From Symbiodinium natans (taxonomy: Eukaryota; Sar; Dinophyceae; Suessiales; Symbiodiniaceae): a DNA stretch of 64,000 nucleotides. The notes under the pieces were generated by a model. The model was not told the origin of the DNA, searched no databases, and saw nothing but the letters and a program-made list of their open reading frames with translations. Positions within the stretch are counted from its first letter, which is position 1, and each line of letters opens with the position of its first letter. Shown piece after piece: positions 10,208 to 21,870 of this stretch. The DNA is taken from the NCBI GenBank assembly GCA_905221605.1, contig CAJNDS010002228.1, positions 60,001 through 124,000 of the forward strand, written 5' to 3'. The translations under genes were made by a program, and so were the position numbers.

Positions 10208-13200
10208 GGCAAGGAGCCTGAGAAGGAGAGTACCCCGGCGGAGACGGGCGAAGAGATCTTTGCAGGGCGTCCCAGATCAACTCGGAGCACGTCCCACACC
10301 CCAAAGCCCCCCAACTCGTCAGGGTTTAGGGTTTAGGGTTTAGGGTTTAGGGTTTAGGGTTTAGGGTGAAAACCCCGCCAGAGTTTGGGTTCAGGCTGAG
10401 AGTTTTCGGAATTGCGGGCCCGAGATTTGGCGCTTGAGGGGCCTTTTCCCCAACATCAGGTCCTAAACCCAAACCCAAAACAAAACCCTCAACCCAAAAC
10501 TGTTTTGAAACCCGAACGCCCGAAGCATCGTACCCAGGATCCGTTAGAGGGCCTGGACGGCGAGGCATATGGGCGGGTTCTTCTGAGAGACCTCTCCTTG
10601 GGGTCTATAGGGTTTAGGGTGGTAACTGAAACCCTAAATCCCAAACCCAAGAGGGGGGCTTCTTTTTTTTGTGGAGCAACCCCCATTCAAAGGCGTGAAG
10701 AGAGGCTTTGCGGTTTGGGGTTGACAGTCTAAGGTTGTTGAGGGTAAGCGGATGCAGGGTTGTTGATCAGGATTGTGGAGTTTGCAGGTTCCAGTTTGGA
10801 GGCTTATCGGGTGGTGGAGGGTTGCAGGATCTCGGTATATTTTGGCGGTTGTTAGGTGTTTGAGGGTGTTGAGGGTTTCAGCGTTGAGTCGTACGCCAAC
10901 ATTGCGCACCTGTGGCAGGATCTCTACTACCTGCCGGAAGCCAGCTTGAAAGGCATGAAGGACCACCACGGTTTCCAGAACCCCCATTTCCTGAACCCCC
11001 TAAGCCGCTAAGCCCCTATAGGCCCCGAGGCCCTGATCCCCAGTGCATGTTGAGCCCAAGCCAGGAAGCCCTGGCGAAGGCCGACGTGAAGCCAGAGGCC
11101 GGTTCCTTCCCAATCAAGGTGTAGGAGCCAAGCCCTTATACACCTGACTGCCTGAGGATCTCGAGCCCTTCCTTGAGAAGATCCTTCAGCCGACCAAGCT
11201 GGACGACAAGGCAGATCTCTGGCGCCAGCATGGGCCCACTGTTTGGGCCTCTGAATTTCTCATTCCTGAGCCAGGAAATGCTGCTCCCGGTTGACATGCG
11301 TGGTGTCGAGAAGGTGCCAGGGCTCTCAACTTCCGAGAGTCGGGGACCATCTCCACAGCTCACAAAAGCCTAGACCCTAAATCCTAAATCCTAAACCCTA
11401 AGCCCTAAACCCTTCTGGAACATGAAGTCAGCGGCTCGAGGAAGGCTAGGTAGCCCAGATGTCTCATGAAAGGGAGCCATCCTTGCTTACTCATGCAACA
11501 CAAGGAAGCGGCCTTCCGTGTTTTCTTTTAAATTTAGAGCGCTCTTGCAGTAGCAGAACCTGAGCTGTCAGCAAACATGTTGGATACGAAGCCCCTGCAA
11601 AGCGCACAGGCTGTACGAAACCCAGCTTTCATCAATCCCTAAACCCTAAACCCTAAACCCTAAACCCTAAACCCTAAACCCTAAACCCTAAACCCTAAAG
11701 CCTAAACCCTAAACCCTAAACCCTAAACCCTAAACCCTAAGCCCTAAGCCCTAAGCCCTGAACCCTAAGCCTGAACCCTAACCCTAAAGGCCCCATACCA
11801 TGGGACATTGAGCGCAGGAGTATGAAGGCATCGACGAGCTCATTGCAGAGTCCGGGCCCTCAGCGGCACAGGCTTATCAAGAGGTGCGCCCTGAAAAAGC
11901 AAGATGAACCCCCAAGCCCAAAGCCCTGCACTAGGGTTCAGGGTTTAGGGTTTAGGGTTGCAAGGGTTTAGGGTTGCAAGGGTTAGGGTTTTAGGGTTTT
12001 AGGGTTTTAGGGTTTTAGGGTTTTAGGGTTTTAGGGTTTTAGGGTTTTAGGGTTTTAGGGTTTTAGGGTTTTGGGGTTTGGGGTTTAGGGTTTAGGGTTT
12101 AGGGTTTAGGGTTTAGGGTATCTCTGCACCCATACAAACCTAAGCCAAGCGAGGGGAGTTTGCTGGCTTCTGAGGACAGGCAGCACAACGACGCAAGCAA
12201 ACCTGAGCCGCTGAGACCCATTCACCCTGGGCCCAGGTTGAAGCCCGTAGAGGCCTCCAAAGCACTCCTGAAAGCCCGGGAGTACTTCGAGGCGAGACGC
12301 TGGGGGTGTGGGGAATTCAGGGTTTCGACTTAGGGCTTCGTGGCTAAGGCTTGGGCTCTAGAGTTTAAGCTTTTGGGCTGTTGGTTCTTAGAGCTTTTGG
12401 GATTGCGGTAGGTTTCTGATTGTGCACGCTGGAAGGATTCAGGATCCCAATGTCTCATGGCAGAGCCCGGCCTTGCAGCTTTCCGGCTTACAAGCTTGTT
12501 CAGGGTGTGAAAGAAAAGGGCTTAAGGTATTTCAGGGTTTAGGGCTTAGGGTTGAGGGGTTGGAACCCTAACCCTAGAATGCAACATGTGGGGAGGAGGG
12601 TTGTGAAGATACTGCTTCTGAGTAGGGAAGTAGGGAATGTGGGATCTGCTAGGAACCTTTTCTCCTCTTCTCTATATACCCCTTGAGGGTATCATAATCC
12701 TAAACCCCCTAAACCCTAAACCCTAAACCCTAAACCCTAAACCCTAAACCCTAAACCCTAAACCCTAAACCCTAAACCCTAAACCCAGCTACTTTTCTTG
12801 CGAGGCGAACAAAGACGGCCGGCCCGAGGGCGAGAGGCGAGAGGGGCCCTCACCCTTATGCCCTTGAACCCCGAAATTGAGGGTTAAGGGTTTAGGGCTT
12901 TTGGTTTAGGGCTCCTGGTTTAGGGACGAAACCCCTAGATTCCTGGTTTCTGGCAGTTTGAGGATTCGGGGCTTGATTATTTTTCAGGGGTGCACGGTTT
13001 GCTGGTAGGAGTTCAGGGCTTCGTCTTGAGGACCCGGGGCTTGAACTGAAGGGGAGCCATTTTAGGGGAGCCACTCCAGATGCAGGCCGCAGCCCATGAC
13101 GGCCGCAGATTGGAAGAACATCCTCCAGGAGGCCTTGAATTTTAGGGTTCAGGGTTTAGGGTTTAGGGTCTTCGGTTTAGGGTTGAGGGTTTAGGGTTTA

Positions 13201-14026
13201 GATTGTGGGGTTCAAGCCTACGTGCGCCGAAACCGAAAGGACCTAAAGCGCAAAAGGGGGGGTCCTTCGGCGCTGTCAGGCTTTCGGGCACCTGCGATCC
13301 GCAATGACTCCAGAACCCTGCAATGCTTGTCCCCTAAACCCCAAGCCCCAAACACCAAACCCCAAACCCTAAACCCTAAACCCTAAGCCCAAACTCCGAA
13401 GACAGCACTCCCGTGAGGAGACGGAGGAGGACTTTCTAGAAGATGATGATGACGAGGACCGGGCCGCCTGAAAGCTTCAGGGTTTAGGCGTTTCTGATTG
13501 CGCAGAGGTTTCCCTCTTGCATGTTTCTGGTGCGCTAGGATTCGTGGATTATGGTGTGCGGGGGGGGGGGGGGGGGCCTCTTTAAGCATTATGTATAAGT
13601 ATATTCGAGTGTATACTATTCTACATATCAACTCTTTCAATTCCAATACTAGATTACCAACGGTTCATTGCCAGACCTCCTCGAAGCAGACGAGGAGGAA
13701 CTTGATGAGGAGGCCCATGCCTGCCCAGACCCAATCCCTAAACCCTAACAGGTCATTTCCCAAGTAGTGGACACTGTCAACATGCCACCCCCCCCCCCCC
13801 CCCCCCCCAAAAGAGACAAAAAGAAAAAGAACAAAAGAAAGAACGAAAACAACAAAAAAACAAAAAGACACACAACAAAACAAGTTTTAGGAACCCCCCC
13901 TCCCCCCGGCCCAAAAAACAAGAAGTACCCCCCCAATATTCAGAAACTCCCAGTTGAGCCATCTTTTTTGAGGATCCCGAGGGCGATGACGAGGAGCCCC
14001 CGGCCAAGAAAGCCAAGACCGGCTGA
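10208..14026 (+). CDS. Unrecognised gene with acidic C-terminus and basic cluster
   Basis: Not a family I recognise. Candidate exons: 10208-10270 (GKEPEKESTPAETGEEIFAG), about 10888-10970 (YANIAHLWQDLYYLPEAS), about 11157-11287 (EPFLEKILQPTKLDDKADLW, then RQHGPTVWASEFLIPEPG), 11818-11883 (EYEGIDELIAESGPSAAQAY, clean AG start and GT donor), about 12238-12310 (EASKALLKAREYFEARRW), about 12800-12840 (ANKDGRPEGERREG), about 13092-13130 (MTAADWKNILQE), 13417-13461 (ETEEDFLEDDDDEDR), about 13674-13720 (DLLEADEEELDEEAHA) and 13970-14026 (EDPEGDDEEPPAKKAKTG, stop TGA 14024-14026). The acidic runs and terminal AKKAK suggest a nuclear protein, as in chromatin or transcription factors; that is inference from composition. 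Almost every intron carries telomere-type arrays. The start is unknown and may lie upstream of 10 kb. Confidence 0.6.
10321..10368 (+). repeat. Telomere-type array, TTTAGGG orientation
   Basis: Six to seven TTTAGGG units about 50 bases after the exon ending near 10270. Confidence 0.9.
11637..11790 (-). repeat. Telomere-type array, CCCTAAA orientation
   Basis: About 20 CCCTAAA units, decaying to CCCTAAG and CCCTGAA toward the exon at 11818. Confidence 0.95.
11935..12120 (+). repeat. Telomere-type array, TTTAGGG and TTTTAGGG
   Basis: Begins about 50 bases after the donor at 11884. The middle is an 8-mer variant, TTTTAGGG, repeated about ten times; both ends are the 7-mer TTTAGGG. The switch of unit length inside one array suggests local tandem expansion rather than fresh synthesis. 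Confidence 0.95.
12700..12786 (-). repeat. Telomere-type array, CCCTAAA orientation
   Basis: About 12 CCCTAAA units ending some 10-15 bases before the candidate exon at about 12800. A G-rich patch (12535-12555) lies earlier in the same intron. Confidence 0.95.
13140..13390. repeat. G-rich then C-rich telomere-type pair within one intron
   Basis: TTTAGGG units at 13140-13200 follow the exon ending near 13130. CCCTAAA/CCCCAAA units at 13325-13390 precede the exon at 13417. The spacer between them is about 125 bp. Confidence 0.85.
13559..13576 (+). repeat. Poly-G tract
   Basis: A run of about 18 G within an intron. A second homopolymer, poly-C, lies at about 13789-13808. Such runs recur at 16739-16762, 19931-19963 and 50503-50529. 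Confidence 0.9.
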
Positions 14027-14266
14027 GCCAAGGGGTGGGAGCTCGTTGGAGGCCCCACAAGCCCAAATACACACATGGGGGTTTACCAAAATCTAGATCC
14101 TCAAACAGAAGGATCTCCTTCTAATAAGGACCCCAAATACGGCACCCAACAATATGCAATAGTATATAACAGTATGTAACAATGTATAGAATACATTATA
14201 TAAGTATTATACATATATATATTTATATATGTATAATATTTATGTATGTATGTATGTATGCATTGA

Positions 14267-15090
14267 CACGGGAAACTGGGTCCCCTTTTCCGGGGGGGGG
14301 GCGAAGACGAAATTCGAAGACGAAATTTGAAGACGAAATTCGGCCCAGCCGAAATTAGGCCCTGAAGACGAAATTCGGCCCCTGAAGCCTAAATTCGGCC
14401 CTGAAGCCTAAATTTGGCCCTTGAAGCCGAAATTCGGCCCCGAAGACGAAATTCGGCCCCGAAGACGAAATTCGGCCGCTGAAGACGAAATTCGGCCCCG
14501 AAGCCGAAATTCAGGAAGACGAAATTCGGCCCGGAAGCCTAAATTCAGCCCTGAAGACGAAATTCGGCCCTGAAGCCGACATTCGGCCCTGAAGCCGAAA
14601 TTCGGCTCCTGAAGACGAAATTCGGTCCCGAAGACGAAATTCGGCCTGAAGCTTGAATTCGGTTTCGGTCCCCCTTAGGCCTGCATAAAATGGCCCTGAA
14701 TTTCGTTTTCGGGGCCGAATTTCGTCTTCAGGAGCCGAATTTCGGCTTCAGGGCCGAATTTCGGCTTCAGGGCCGAATTTCGTCTTCAGGGCTGAATTTA
14801 GGCTTCCGGCCCGAATTTCGTCTTCAGGAGCCGAATTTCGGCTTCAGGGCCGAATTTCGTCTTCAGCGGCCGAATTTCGTCTTCGGGGCCGAATTTCGTC
14901 TTCGGGGCCGAATTTCGGCTTCAAGGGCCAAATTTAGGCTTCAGGGCCGAATTTAGGCTTCAGGGGCCGAATTTCGTCTTCAGTGCCGAATTTCAATTTC
15001 GGCTGGGCCGAATTTCGTCTTCAAATTTCGTCTTCGAATTTCGTCTTCGCCCCCCCCCCCCCGGAAAAGGGGACCCACTTCCCCGGGTCT
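14267..15090. mobile_element. Large palindromic (fold-back) element of 18-19 bp repeats
   Basis: Two arms of nearly 400 bp (about 14267-14650 and 14690-15090) are inverted copies around a short centre. Each arm is an imperfect tandem array of a unit like GAAGACGAAATTCGGCCCC on the left and its reverse complement on the right. Both ends carry the same terminal block: GGGTCCCCTTTTCCGGGGG on the left, its complement around 15050-15080 on the right, next to poly-G/poly-C. The element sits inside a TATG microsatellite (14243-14262 left, 15097 on right). No transposase is encoded; the ORF reading FRLQ/FGFRAE repeats is just the tandem unit translated. The shape resembles fold-back or MITE-type elements, but I know of no named family. 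Confidence 0.9.
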
Positions 15091-15096
15091 CTGAAC

Positions 15097-15195
15097 CTAT
15101 GTATGTATGTATGTATGTATGTATGTATGTATGTATGTATGTATGTATGTATGTATGTATGTATGTATGTATGTATGTATGTATGTATGTATGTA
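15097..15195 (+). repeat. (TATG)n microsatellite
   Basis: About 24 uninterrupted TATG/ATGT units immediately right of the palindrome, running into TATATA steps. Confidence 0.97.
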
Positions 15196-15755
15196 TATAT
15201 GTATATAGACATATATATATATATATCTATATATTGATATTGATCTTGTTTTACCCGATATGTGCGCAGATAATCATAGATCACAATATATAGTAATGTA
15301 TGAACCATATCAGAATATGTGATATTCTAATGTATACATATATATATGTATGTATATGTATATGTAGATGTATATGCATATGTATATGTATATGTATATG
15401 TATATGCATATGTACATATCAATCATTATGATTATTATTATGGATATGGCAAGGATAACAATATATAGTAATATATGAAACATATCATCGTATATAATCA
15501 TAGCGTATTAGTCATAATAATAGTAGTATGTAATGATATACGATCGCAGATCATATTGTATATATATATATATCATATCAATATATTAGATATTATCGTA
15601 ATCTGGAAGAACATGTAAATAGATATTCTAGTTTATACAAGTATTTTACAATGATTCATCATACTGCATAATCACATAGTGATTTGTATCGTGAAAATAT
15701 CATGATTATATATATACACACACTAACAAAGACCAGTATACAGCAACATAGAGCA

Positions 15756-18050
15756 GTACTGCAACCCAGGCCCTAAACCCTACTGTCGGGGGCTTTTGAG
15801 AACAATGCTCTCAGCACATCAGGGGGAATTACTACGCCACCGCCTTGGCTTCAGTCCTGTGACTGAAAGAGATGCGGGGGTCGAGATAAATTGTGGGCCC
15901 TTGTTGGATTTCTGGTATGAGTTCCATGTTCAATTCCACTCCTTTCTGTTCCGGGGCGCCAAAAATAGGGGTCCACAACGTCGATCACATGGGCTAGGTG
16001 TGCAGGCGCAAAAATCAGGGCAAGCCTGAGCAGAGGCCTGTTGCCATGGTCAGTTCTCTGGATTCGGGTCCCTTTTCCGGCCCCCCTATTGTAGTTCATT
16101 CCTTGCTAGGGGTACCCAAATCGGGACCATCGTTTAGAGAGCTGACCAAATAATCTTTACAGTGGTCTCGCGGAGGCAGCGTGCTGATTTGGCACGGGCT
16201 TCTGACCAGTCACCGAAGTAGGTGTCCTGGCGACTCTGGCTGTTTGCCTTATTTGCTTATTTGATGGACCAAAGGCTGTGCATGGTGACTGGCAGTATTC
16301 CAAATTAGCACCAGCCTCCTGTTGTACCGTTAGGTCATGGTGGCGAGTCCGCATTTTGGCTCTGATGTTTGCAATTCTACATGGCTTGACATGCTTGTCA
16401 GCGTAAGGAGCAGGACTCGCTTCTGTGATTCTGTGGCGTTGCGCAGACATGGGTGAAAGGCTGCCCCAACTTCCTATGAGCAGCTCTCGAGAGCCATGAG
16501 CTGAACCGTGCCCGGCATTTCCCCGAATGCTCTGCGCAAGTCTTTGGACCGTAGCGGCTGCGGGTGGCTCGGCATCAACTGCTCTTTAACACCAGGCGGG
16601 AAAAGCGCGGCACTTCGATGCATACAGGGTCTCCCGAGCCCCCTTGAGCCCGAGGCCTCTTACACCCTCAAGCGCAGGTCCCCCAGAAGTTTGGAGCCTC
16701 GAGATGCGAGGTTGAGGTGCGTGTCTTCAGCGTGGCCTGGGGGGGGGGGGGGGGGGGGGGGGATGGGGGTGTTGATCAAAACTGATGGGCCCCTGGGCCT
16801 TTTCAGTGCTACAACAGCGATCCCCCCAAAAGGGCTCATACATTAGGTCGACCCTCATTTAAGGGATCTGTTCGCAGCGTCCCCATGGCATCGACGTTTC
16901 TGCCCCGCAAGCCGCAAAACGGGTAGCCGCGCAGGCTCAACGCGGCCCAGTGGAGCAACCCTTCCCGCCATGGCAGCGTGGTCGGTGTTGTTGGTACTCA
17001 GTGTCGGGAGCTCGACATTCATGCAGGAGTTCAATTGCCAATATGATGCCCTTATCAGAACTGCATATGTCTGCCATCTAGTTGCAACATGCACTGCACC
17101 GAAGGCTTTGCAGGGGGCACCCTACATCTGCCCCACCCTAAACTGGGCCCACAAGGTTCTCTCGGGAGCCAATGAAGTGAGAGCCGGGCCGCCACGAGCC
17201 GTCTCCGGCCGGGCACTCGGAGGCATCAATGCAGCAGCTGGCCCGTCGAAGCTCTAGCAGCTAGCATTCCACCTCTAAGATGTTGGTATCCCTAAACCCT
17301 AAACCCTAAAACCTAAACCGTAAACCCTAAGCCCTCCCAAGGCTCGGGCCTGGTGTTGGAGGCGGTCCACCATGAGGTGGACAAGGCAGGGTGGCCTAGC
17401 ATCCTTAAGCTGAATGCAATGTGCGCCCCGGCGCCTCTAGGCAGAAGGCCAGACAAAACCAGAAAAACCTCTATGGGTTCTTGAGATCAGGGGTGGCCCT
17501 CTCAAGGTTGCGCCATGTTAAGGTGACACCAACCCATGAGGAGTCGCCTGGGTCTAAACACCCATGACGACCAGGGCTAGTCGGTGGCGCTATACGGTCG
17601 ACCTTGCAAGAGTGCTTCGAGCATTCTCCACGAGTACTTGGCACACATGGACGTGGTTAACTCTAACAAAAGGACCGATGGTCTAGGCTCAGGCCCATGT
17701 GTGAAAGCTGGGTTGCTGTTAACGAACTTAAAAGTTCATGGCGATAAATATGTTCTATGGATTTACATGCAGAGAAGCTATCGTGGTCCCCTGTGTGGTC
17801 TTCCACTTAACGTTCCTTAGTGGTAACGAAGAGGGCATCCCGTGGCCGGGTTTACGTGCCCCTCCTTTGTTTAAGGTTTTCCAAGGCGAGCCCTAAACGC
17901 CCAAATTTAAAAACTAAACCTAAACCCTAAACCCTAAACCCTAAACCCTAAACCCTAAACCCTAAACCCTAAACCCTAAACCTTAAACCCTAAACCCTAA
18001 ACCCAAAACCCAAAACCCTGAACACTAACCTAAAGATCTGAAGTCCCATG
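15756..18050. other. No recognisable gene
   Basis: About 2.3 kb. It contains a poly-G run (16739-16762), short CCCTAAA arrays at 17288-17335 and 17915-18010, and a 78-codon open stretch at 17584-17820 (with HEYLAHMDVVNSNKRTDG) that looks more protein-like than its surroundings but matches no family I recall. Other ORFs are short and biased. Confidence 0.55.
17915..18010 (-). repeat. Telomere-type array, CCCTAAA orientation
   Basis: About 12 CCCTAAA units that precede a candidate coiled-coil exon (about 18057-18125). G-rich TTTAGGG/TTTACGG units follow that exon at 18130-18150. Confidence 0.9.
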
Positions 18051-18056
18051 AGGCCT

Positions 18057-20990
18057 CCGGCAGGGCGCGCACAGTGTCCGACCTCGAAGCAGAACTGTCG
18101 GGGCCCATCAGTGCAGGGCGTTAAGGAGTTTGGGTTTAGGGTTTACGGTTTCGGAAGTTTAAGGGCTGTTGAAAGGTTCAGGGGATACGGTTTCAGGAGT
18201 CTAGGGCTGCAAGTCAAATTTCAGGCATGCAGGGCTTTGAGAGTTTAGGGATGCGCCTGAGGGACAGCAGACTCCTGTACCACAGCCCGCTGCCACGATT
18301 TGGAGTCCGGCGTGTAGCCTCCGTCTCGTGGCTATCTGCTTGGGAGTCTCGTCTCGTCTTGTCATGTCAGGTGCTTGAATGGAGCCTTCTCCAGTTGTTG
18401 TTGAAGCAATCGCCATCCCGCGAAGATGCAGTCCACAAGCCCTGTTGTAGCAACAGAAAAGCAAAAAGCATTCCCAAGATCGGGGGCAACCGCTGCCAAC
18501 TGCCGAGGACCTCCATGAGGAACATGGCAGCCGTGCAGGCAGCCGAAACGAAGGCCGGATGTCCAACACAGCCTTCACGCCCTCGAAGCATTTCATACAG
18601 CACAGAGCAGCCCTTTTTGAGGGGCATCCCTAGGCTTTCAGAGACCCTATTGCATTGAGGGAGCTTAACACCAGGCCACCCTCGTCAGCCTCAAAGAGCA
18701 GCCGCTGCCTCAAGCAGGGGGTGTCAGGAGTCCTGGAAACTTCATGACCCGTAGATGACCCGTAGATACAAGTGGACAGAGCTGTCCTCATGACAGCGCC
18801 CGGGCTCGTCTTCTTAGGATGCCCGCAGGCACATCCGCGAAACCTGCGTGCGTTCTCATGTGTGCATAGGGGCAGGGCACTGCCAGAACTAGAGGATGGT
18901 CGAAGCATGAATACGGAGCTTACGGCTACGGAGCTGCCGAAAGCAACAGCTCCACTGCGCCCGTCAGCCCTTCAGCCGTCAGCCGCCCCGGAAACCGAGG
19001 CTCGTCTTTGCCGAGGAGAAGGAGGCCTTGTGGGTCTGTTTCTGTGGGGTCTGAGGAGTCGGGTGCCAGAAAAACGGCTTGTCCCCAAGCCCCATTCCAA
19101 GCGCGAGCCTCGGGAGGCTGAGACTGAGGGCGAGCTGGAGGTCTCGGAGGCCTCGGCGCTGGGCAGAGATCGGGGGTCGATTGCGTTTTTTTGTTGGGCT
19201 GTGGCCTGAGTTTTTGTTGGGATTTCCGGCTTCTTGGGCTTGAAGGTTGAGGGAGCGGTCGACATCTGACAACCTGCCAGGAGCATGTGAAGGACCTGGA
19301 GAAGCAACTTGAGCAGGCGCATGCCCGGCCGCATCTACCACGAGCCCCAAGTGTTCATGTCCATCCATCGAGATGGGATCCTGCCGCTGCCAATCTTTTT
19401 GCCCTTGATTTTGGGCTCTCGGTCCTCTAGGTCCCAAGTACCAAAGTTGCCAAGTGCGGGCCGCATGGGCCCATGACAAGAGATCATGCCACTTGCCGAA
19501 GTCATAAATGATTAGTTGCAGATTTGTACCTGACCACGCTCGTTCTTTTGCGTTTAGGATTATGATTCGGAGAATGGTTGATTGTTATCATCATTACTGT
19601 TCTGCTGCTGTCATTGTTGTTTTTCGTTGCTGTTTTGGCTCGTGATACTGTGGTTATGGTTATGTTCTTATGTACGACTACGACTGTGATTCTAATGATG
19701 CTTCCTGTTTTTGTTGATTGTTGTTCGAATGCTCTTATTGTTCTTATTGCTCTGATTGCTCCGATTGCTATTGTTATCATTGTCGTCATGGTCATTATCA
19801 TTGTTACTCTTTTTTTTTTTTTTTCTCTCTCTCTCTCTTCCCTCCCTCCTCTCCCCCCTCCCTCCATACCAGCCACTCCAAAGTCTTCTGCAAGAACCAG
19901 CCACTCCAAAGTCTTCATACACTAGCCCAAGCCCCCCCACCCCCCCCCCCCCCCCCCCCCCCCTCGACTCCTTGCAAGGAGGTGTCGCGCCGAAAGACCC
20001 TGGAGGCCAGTCCTCTTGCACCCATATGTAGCATCCCAGCATGCATCCCACAAAAGCTTAGAGGGCTCCTTCCTGGCCCACGGCGCAAAAAACTTCTTGA
20101 AGCCTCCAACCTTCCAGGCTCAGACGAGCCACACGCCGGGACCCTTGCGAAGGGGGCCCGCGGGTCTCTGGAGAGGGCACCATAGCACTGGGGTCGAGAG
20201 GGTGCGAGAGTTCGGGCTTTGGGGCTTCTTTTCCCCCCTTATTGCACACTCTTGCGAAATTAGGGCAGTTGGGGACCTATTTTAGGGATCCCCTATTTTT
20301 GTAAACTCCCAAATTCACCAGACTCTCTGACATGCCCAGAGAAACTTGAAGAAGCCTTGGAGTTGAAGCTCTTCACGTGCGCGCTGCGAAAGCATATGCG
20401 AGAGCTTGAGCTGTCCCAGGGCGCTGTCCTTCCTGCAGCTGGAGTCTGCCTTGCCGTCGCAGTTTACGGCTTTAGGTTGAGGGCTCTGGCTTTCCAATCT
20501 CCGAATGAGCTTAAAACGGCAGAGGTGTGGCAGAACCTCACGGATGGCAGGAGGATGATCTCGCAGCGATGCAGAAGGAGCTGGCACTCCCGACAGAGTT
20601 GCCTCAAGCCAGGTCGGATCTTTCGGCACCTTGTTCAAGGGTGCGCCTAAGCCAACATGTCCGAAGTGCATTTGCCTTCGTTTGCCTGGGGCTGTATCAT
20701 CATTAGTATTCTTATTATTGTTTTTATGAATTTTATTAGTACTACTAAAAAACGTACGATTAAAGCTGATGATGAGACAATCGCCTGCTCGGCCTTCAAC
20801 CGCAGCTGTGACACTTTCACCCAGAATCAGTCTTTGCTGGGGGGCATCACGATAGTAAAACTCTGTTTCCGGCCTCGGAAGACGTATGTGCTTGGGCCGG
20901 GCAGGGCTGGACAGCGCACAACAGCGCCGAGCGGCACAGACCATTGCAGAGCATCGTAGGACTAGGAGGCGTTTTTGTTGGCTGGGGTAG
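18057..20990 (+). CDS. Candidate coiled-coil gene, dispersed exons
   Basis: Weak gene. Short blocks with heptad-like, charged sequence and AG in front: about 18070-18125 (VSDLEAELSGPISA), about 19285-19345 (EHVKDLEKQLEQAHA), about 20338-20410 (EKLEEALELKLFTCALRKHM), about 20570-20610 (AAMQKELALPTE) and about 20908-20990 (LDSAQQRRAAQTIAEHRRTR, then TAG). No domain can be named. The blocks share strand and style, so they may be the 3' part of one gene ending just before the PPR gene, but phases were not resolved. Between them lie a pyrimidine tract (19808-19870), a poly-C run and ordinary intron-like DNA. Confidence 0.4.
19808..19963 (+). repeat. Polypyrimidine tract followed by poly-C
   Basis: T/CT/CCCTCC-rich stretch at 19808-19866, then a near-pure run of about 30 C at 19931-19963. 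Strongly strand-asymmetric and capable of unusual DNA structure. Confidence 0.9.
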
Positions 20991-21055
20991 CGTGTCAAGG
21001 AGGGTCCGGGTTCATACTTGTGCACTGGATCTTGCAATGATGACGGCCGCGGTGC

Positions 21056-21870
21056 ATGGCCTCGCGTCTTGCTGCTCGCGTTGCGCACCTCGCGAAGCAG
21101 CGCCAATGGCAAGGAGCACTTTCCCTGCTGCCGCAGCTGCGGAGCTTGGAAGAGCCAGGCTCAGAGCCCTGTGCGCTGACGGTGGCGTCTACTGCGACCG
21201 CCACTGCCAGCCTTCGATGCCTGTCGTGGCAAGGGTCCCTGGACATTCTCCGCAGCTTGCCGGAAGACTCCTGGGATCAGGTGGCCTTCTGCATCGCCCT
21301 CACAGCCTGCGACCGCGGATTGCAGTGGCCCTTGGCTTTGCAACTCTTCGGGCGCATGGACCGGAACACCTTGGACATCAATGACTTTGTGGCCTCTGCT
21401 GCGATCAGCGCATGTGGCAAGAGTTCATGTTGGACCGTGTCGATGCAGTTGCTGGAACACATCTCTGGTAGAGGCTCTGATCTGAGCAGGTGGAGGATCA
21501 GCACTAATGCGTCGATCAGCGCGCTCGCACACGGACACGCATGGACACGGTGCCTGGACTTGCTGGAAAGCTGCATGGAGGCGCGGCCTGGTGCAGCATC
21601 CAGAATCTTAGAATCATGTCTAGGAGCAGCTGGAGGCAGTATCTGCAGTATGAGGTACATGGTATGACTCGTCACACCAGCAGAGTGAACCACTTGGTCA
21701 CATGCCTCTCCATGTGCCGAATAGCCAACCGAGAACGGCCGAGGGCAGCCGCGCTGAAGGGGAGCTGTTCCCAGACGTGGTGGCCTTCAACGCCTCGCTT
21801 TCTGCCTTGTCGAAGACGGCCAGGTGGGTGCAGGCTCTGACTTTGTTGCTTCGTCTGCTTTCAGGGGCCT
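21056..21870 (+). CDS. Pentatricopeptide-repeat (PPR) protein, 5' part
   Basis: PPR proteins are organelle RNA-binding proteins made of about 35-residue helical repeats. The first open exon starts at ATG 21056 with a basic leader (MASRLAARVAHLAKQRQWQG), then degenerate PPR-like repeats: AFCIALTACDRGLQWPLALQ, AISACGKSSCWTVSMQLLEH and NASISALAHGHAWTRCLDLL. A second exon at about 21760-21860 holds a typical repeat (FPDVVAFNASLSALSKTARW). The N-x-x-[LI]-S-A-x-x-[KR]-x-x-x-W-x-x-A pattern is typical of the W-containing PPR-like repeats common in dinoflagellate proteins. No stop fits the family end. The repeat series resumes at 24.9 kb on the same strand beyond the SAS-6 gene, so this is probably the 5' half of one gene. 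Confidence 0.7.

Larger units (their letters stand above)
14150..15755. other. AT-rich, microsatellite-rich island
   Basis: From the end of the acidic-tail gene to about 15.75 kb the sequence outside the palindrome is dominated by TATA, TATG and CATA steps, unlike the GC-rich surroundings. It contains ATATAT runs, (TATG)n on both sides of the palindromic element, and TATATG dinucleotide-like tracts at 15330-15420. The ORFs here are low-complexity translations of TATG/CATA and are not genes. Confidence 0.85.

Noticed and set aside
14690-14956. 88-residue ORF of FRLQ/FGFRAE repeats
   Set aside because: It is one reading of the tandem unit in the palindromic element; the other arm gives no matching frame.
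15099-15293. Tyr/Met/Cys/Val repeat ORFs
   Set aside because: Translation of the (TATG)n microsatellite.
19578-20185. Hydrophobic or proline-rich ORFs over the pyrimidine tract
   Set aside because: They follow from CTT/TCC/CCC composition and have no conserved features or supporting splice signals.
20315-21112. 265-residue minus-strand ORF
   Set aside because: No recognisable motif. It overlaps the candidate coiled-coil end and the PPR start on the + strand, and its composition is atypical.
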